Under the pieces are notes generated by a model. It was not told the DNA's origin. It was given only the letters and a program-made list of their open reading frames with translations, and ran no database searches. Positions 12,259 through 13,185 of a DNA stretch of 13,185 bases are shown here, piece after piece (positions within the stretch are counted from its first letter, which is position 1; every line of letters starts with the position of its first letter). This DNA is from JADHUC01 sp964617665 (GTDB taxonomy: Bacteria > Planctomycetota > Planctomycetia > Pirellulales > Pirellulaceae). The stretch is from the NCBI GenBank assembly GCA_964617665.1, contig CAZUAH010000386.1, forward strand, positions 1 through 13,185. Direction: 5' to 3'. The translations under genes and the position numbers were made by a program.

Positions 12259-13185
12259 CTATCGGTTCACGTGCTCTTCCTTCATGATCCGTGCCATATC
12301 GGCGACGATATCGGCGTGTTCTGACGCGATGTTTTTCTGCTCGGATAGGTCCGCCGTAATATCGTAGAGTTCAATCGGACCATCCGGATTCTTGATGGTA
12401 TTAAGGCGGATACCCTTCCACTTGCCCTTCAGCACGGCCTTCTTGCCGCCGCCCTCGTAGAACTCCCAGAATAGATGCTCGTGTTTCTCCTGTTCGCCCT
12501 TGCCCAGTAACGTTGGGGCCATGGATACACCATCCGTCTTCGGGCAGTCCACACCCGCGAGTTCGGCGAACGTGGGCAACATGTCTTGGAACGCCGAGAC
12601 GTGATCGCTTTCACTGCCCGGCTCGATGACACCCGGCCAGTGGGCGATGGTGGGAACGCGAACACCGCCTTCGTAGAGATCTCGTTTCTTGCCGCGGAGT
12701 TCTCCGTTGGAATCGAAGTACTCCATAACGTGCCCGCCTTCCTGGTGCGGACCGTTGTCGCTGGTAAACATCACCAGCGTATTCTTGTCCAGCCCGGTCT
12801 CCTTCAGTTTGTCGAATATCTCTTTGACATACCCGTCGATATGGATGATCATGGCGGCGAACCCTTTTTCCGGTTCCGGCCAGTCTTTGTCGGCAAACTC
12901 GCCGAACGATGGCACCTCCATGCCGTCGCGGCCACCTTCGTTATTCGCGTGCGGTATGTTCAGGGCGTAGTAGAGGAAGAACGGCTTGTCCTTGTTTTTG
13001 TCGATGAACTGGATGACTTCCTTCTGGCAGAGGTGCGGGACGAAGTCGACTTTCTTTTCCGCGACGCCTGCACCTTCGTAGATCTTTCTTTCTCTCCATT
13101 TCTCCTGCAGGACGTTTCCGAGCGAAACCTTCTCGCCATTTCGGATGATGAATTCGGGGTAGCAGTTGTGGGCATGGTTCATGCA
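12259..13185 (-). CDS. Arylsulfatase, C-terminal part (5' end outside window)
   Basis: The frame runs off the window end; 308 residues of the C-terminal part are present, where whole type I sulfatases are about 450-520. The missing N-terminal part would carry the C-x-P-S-R motif whose Cys becomes formylglycine. Visible family features are FFLYYALNIPHANN, GYVKEIFDKLKETGLDKNTLVMFTSDNGPHQEGG (Asp-Asn metal ligands in SDNG), LRGKKRDLYEGGVRVPTIAHWPG, SDHVSAFQDMLPTFAELAGV, DGVSMAPTLLG, HEHLFWEFYEGGGKKAVLKGKWKGIR and ELYDITADLSEQKNIA. This is the formylglycine-dependent S1 sulfatase family, which cleaves sulfate esters, often from algal or host polysaccharides; planctomycetes carry many. It is probably exported, but the signal peptide is not in view. 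The internal ATG at 13182 is not the start, because the frame stays open to the edge and homologous sequence continues across it. It is convergent with the kinase, 74 bases apart. Confidence 0.93.
   Translation of the reverse strand, partial: CMNHAHNCYPEFIIRNGEKVSLGNVLQEKWRERKIYEGAGVAEKKVDFVPHLCQKEVIQFIDKNKDKPFFLYYALNIPHANNEGGRDGMEVPSFGEFADKDWPEPEKGFAAMIIHIDGYVKEIFDKLKETGLDKNTLVMFTSDNGPHQEGGHVMEYFDSNGELRGKKRDLYEGGVRVPTIAHWPGVIEPGSESDHVSAFQDMLPTFAELAGVDCPKTDGVSMAPTLLGKGEQEKHEHLFWEFYEGGGKKAVLKGKWKGIRLNTIKNPDGPIELYDITADLSEQKNIASEHADIVADMARIMKEEHVNR

Noticed and set aside
1..13185. CRISPR array, insertion sequence, prophage, rRNA or tRNA genes
   Set aside because: No regularly spaced direct repeats, transposase or integrase motifs, phage structural genes or RNA-gene cores were seen on either strand.

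Overview
The window reads as a chromosomal stretch from a member of the Planctomycetota. Several genes are of types characteristic of that phylum: a DUF1559-type protein with an H-X9-DG motif, an ECF sigma factor with the TTRWSVV opening, a Ser/Thr kinase with an N-terminal double-CxxC zinc ribbon, an arylsulfatase, an exported HEAT-repeat protein, and a small membrane-anchored protein of a kind I recall mainly from planctomycetes. This assignment comes from remembered family features, not from a search. Good AAGGAG or GGAG ribosome binding sites decide many of the starts, including one GTG and one TTG start.

Layout. 1-216: tail of a gene cut by the window edge, possibly frameshifted. 253-2186 (+): a GDSL/SGNH lipoprotein hydrolase, then a secreted protein with six compact HEAT-like repeats. 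2337-4130 (-): a large secreted alpha/beta hydrolase with a visible Ser/Asp/His triad. It is divergent from 4310-5308 (+), an AcuI/YhdH-type acryloyl-CoA reductase, and the shared region has interleaved candidate promoters and a small palindrome. 5438-6355 (+): DUF1559 protein with three membrane helices. 6381-7272 (-): two translationally overlapping small membrane proteins, divergent from 7438-7995 (+), a membrane-anchored conserved protein. 8039-8944 (-): single-pass protein with a large exported domain and a C9 tract in its gene. 9025-9681 (-): GNAT acetyltransferase whose C-terminal third looks lost or replaced. 9769-10530 (+): ECF sigma factor. 10563-10685: nested inverted-repeat element. 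10829-12184 (+): membrane Ser/Thr kinase. 12259-13185 (-): C-terminal part of an arylsulfatase running off the window.

Together the genes look like ordinary planctomycete chromosome: envelope and exported hydrolases, small phylum-type membrane proteins, and a sigma factor/kinase neighbourhood that could be a signalling pair. I see no CRISPR array, no transposase, no phage genes, no tRNA or rRNA, and no clear multi-gene defence or biosynthetic system. The most unusual items are the nested inverted repeat between the sigma factor and the kinase, the apparently truncated GNAT gene, and the back-to-back promoter region at 4189-4231.
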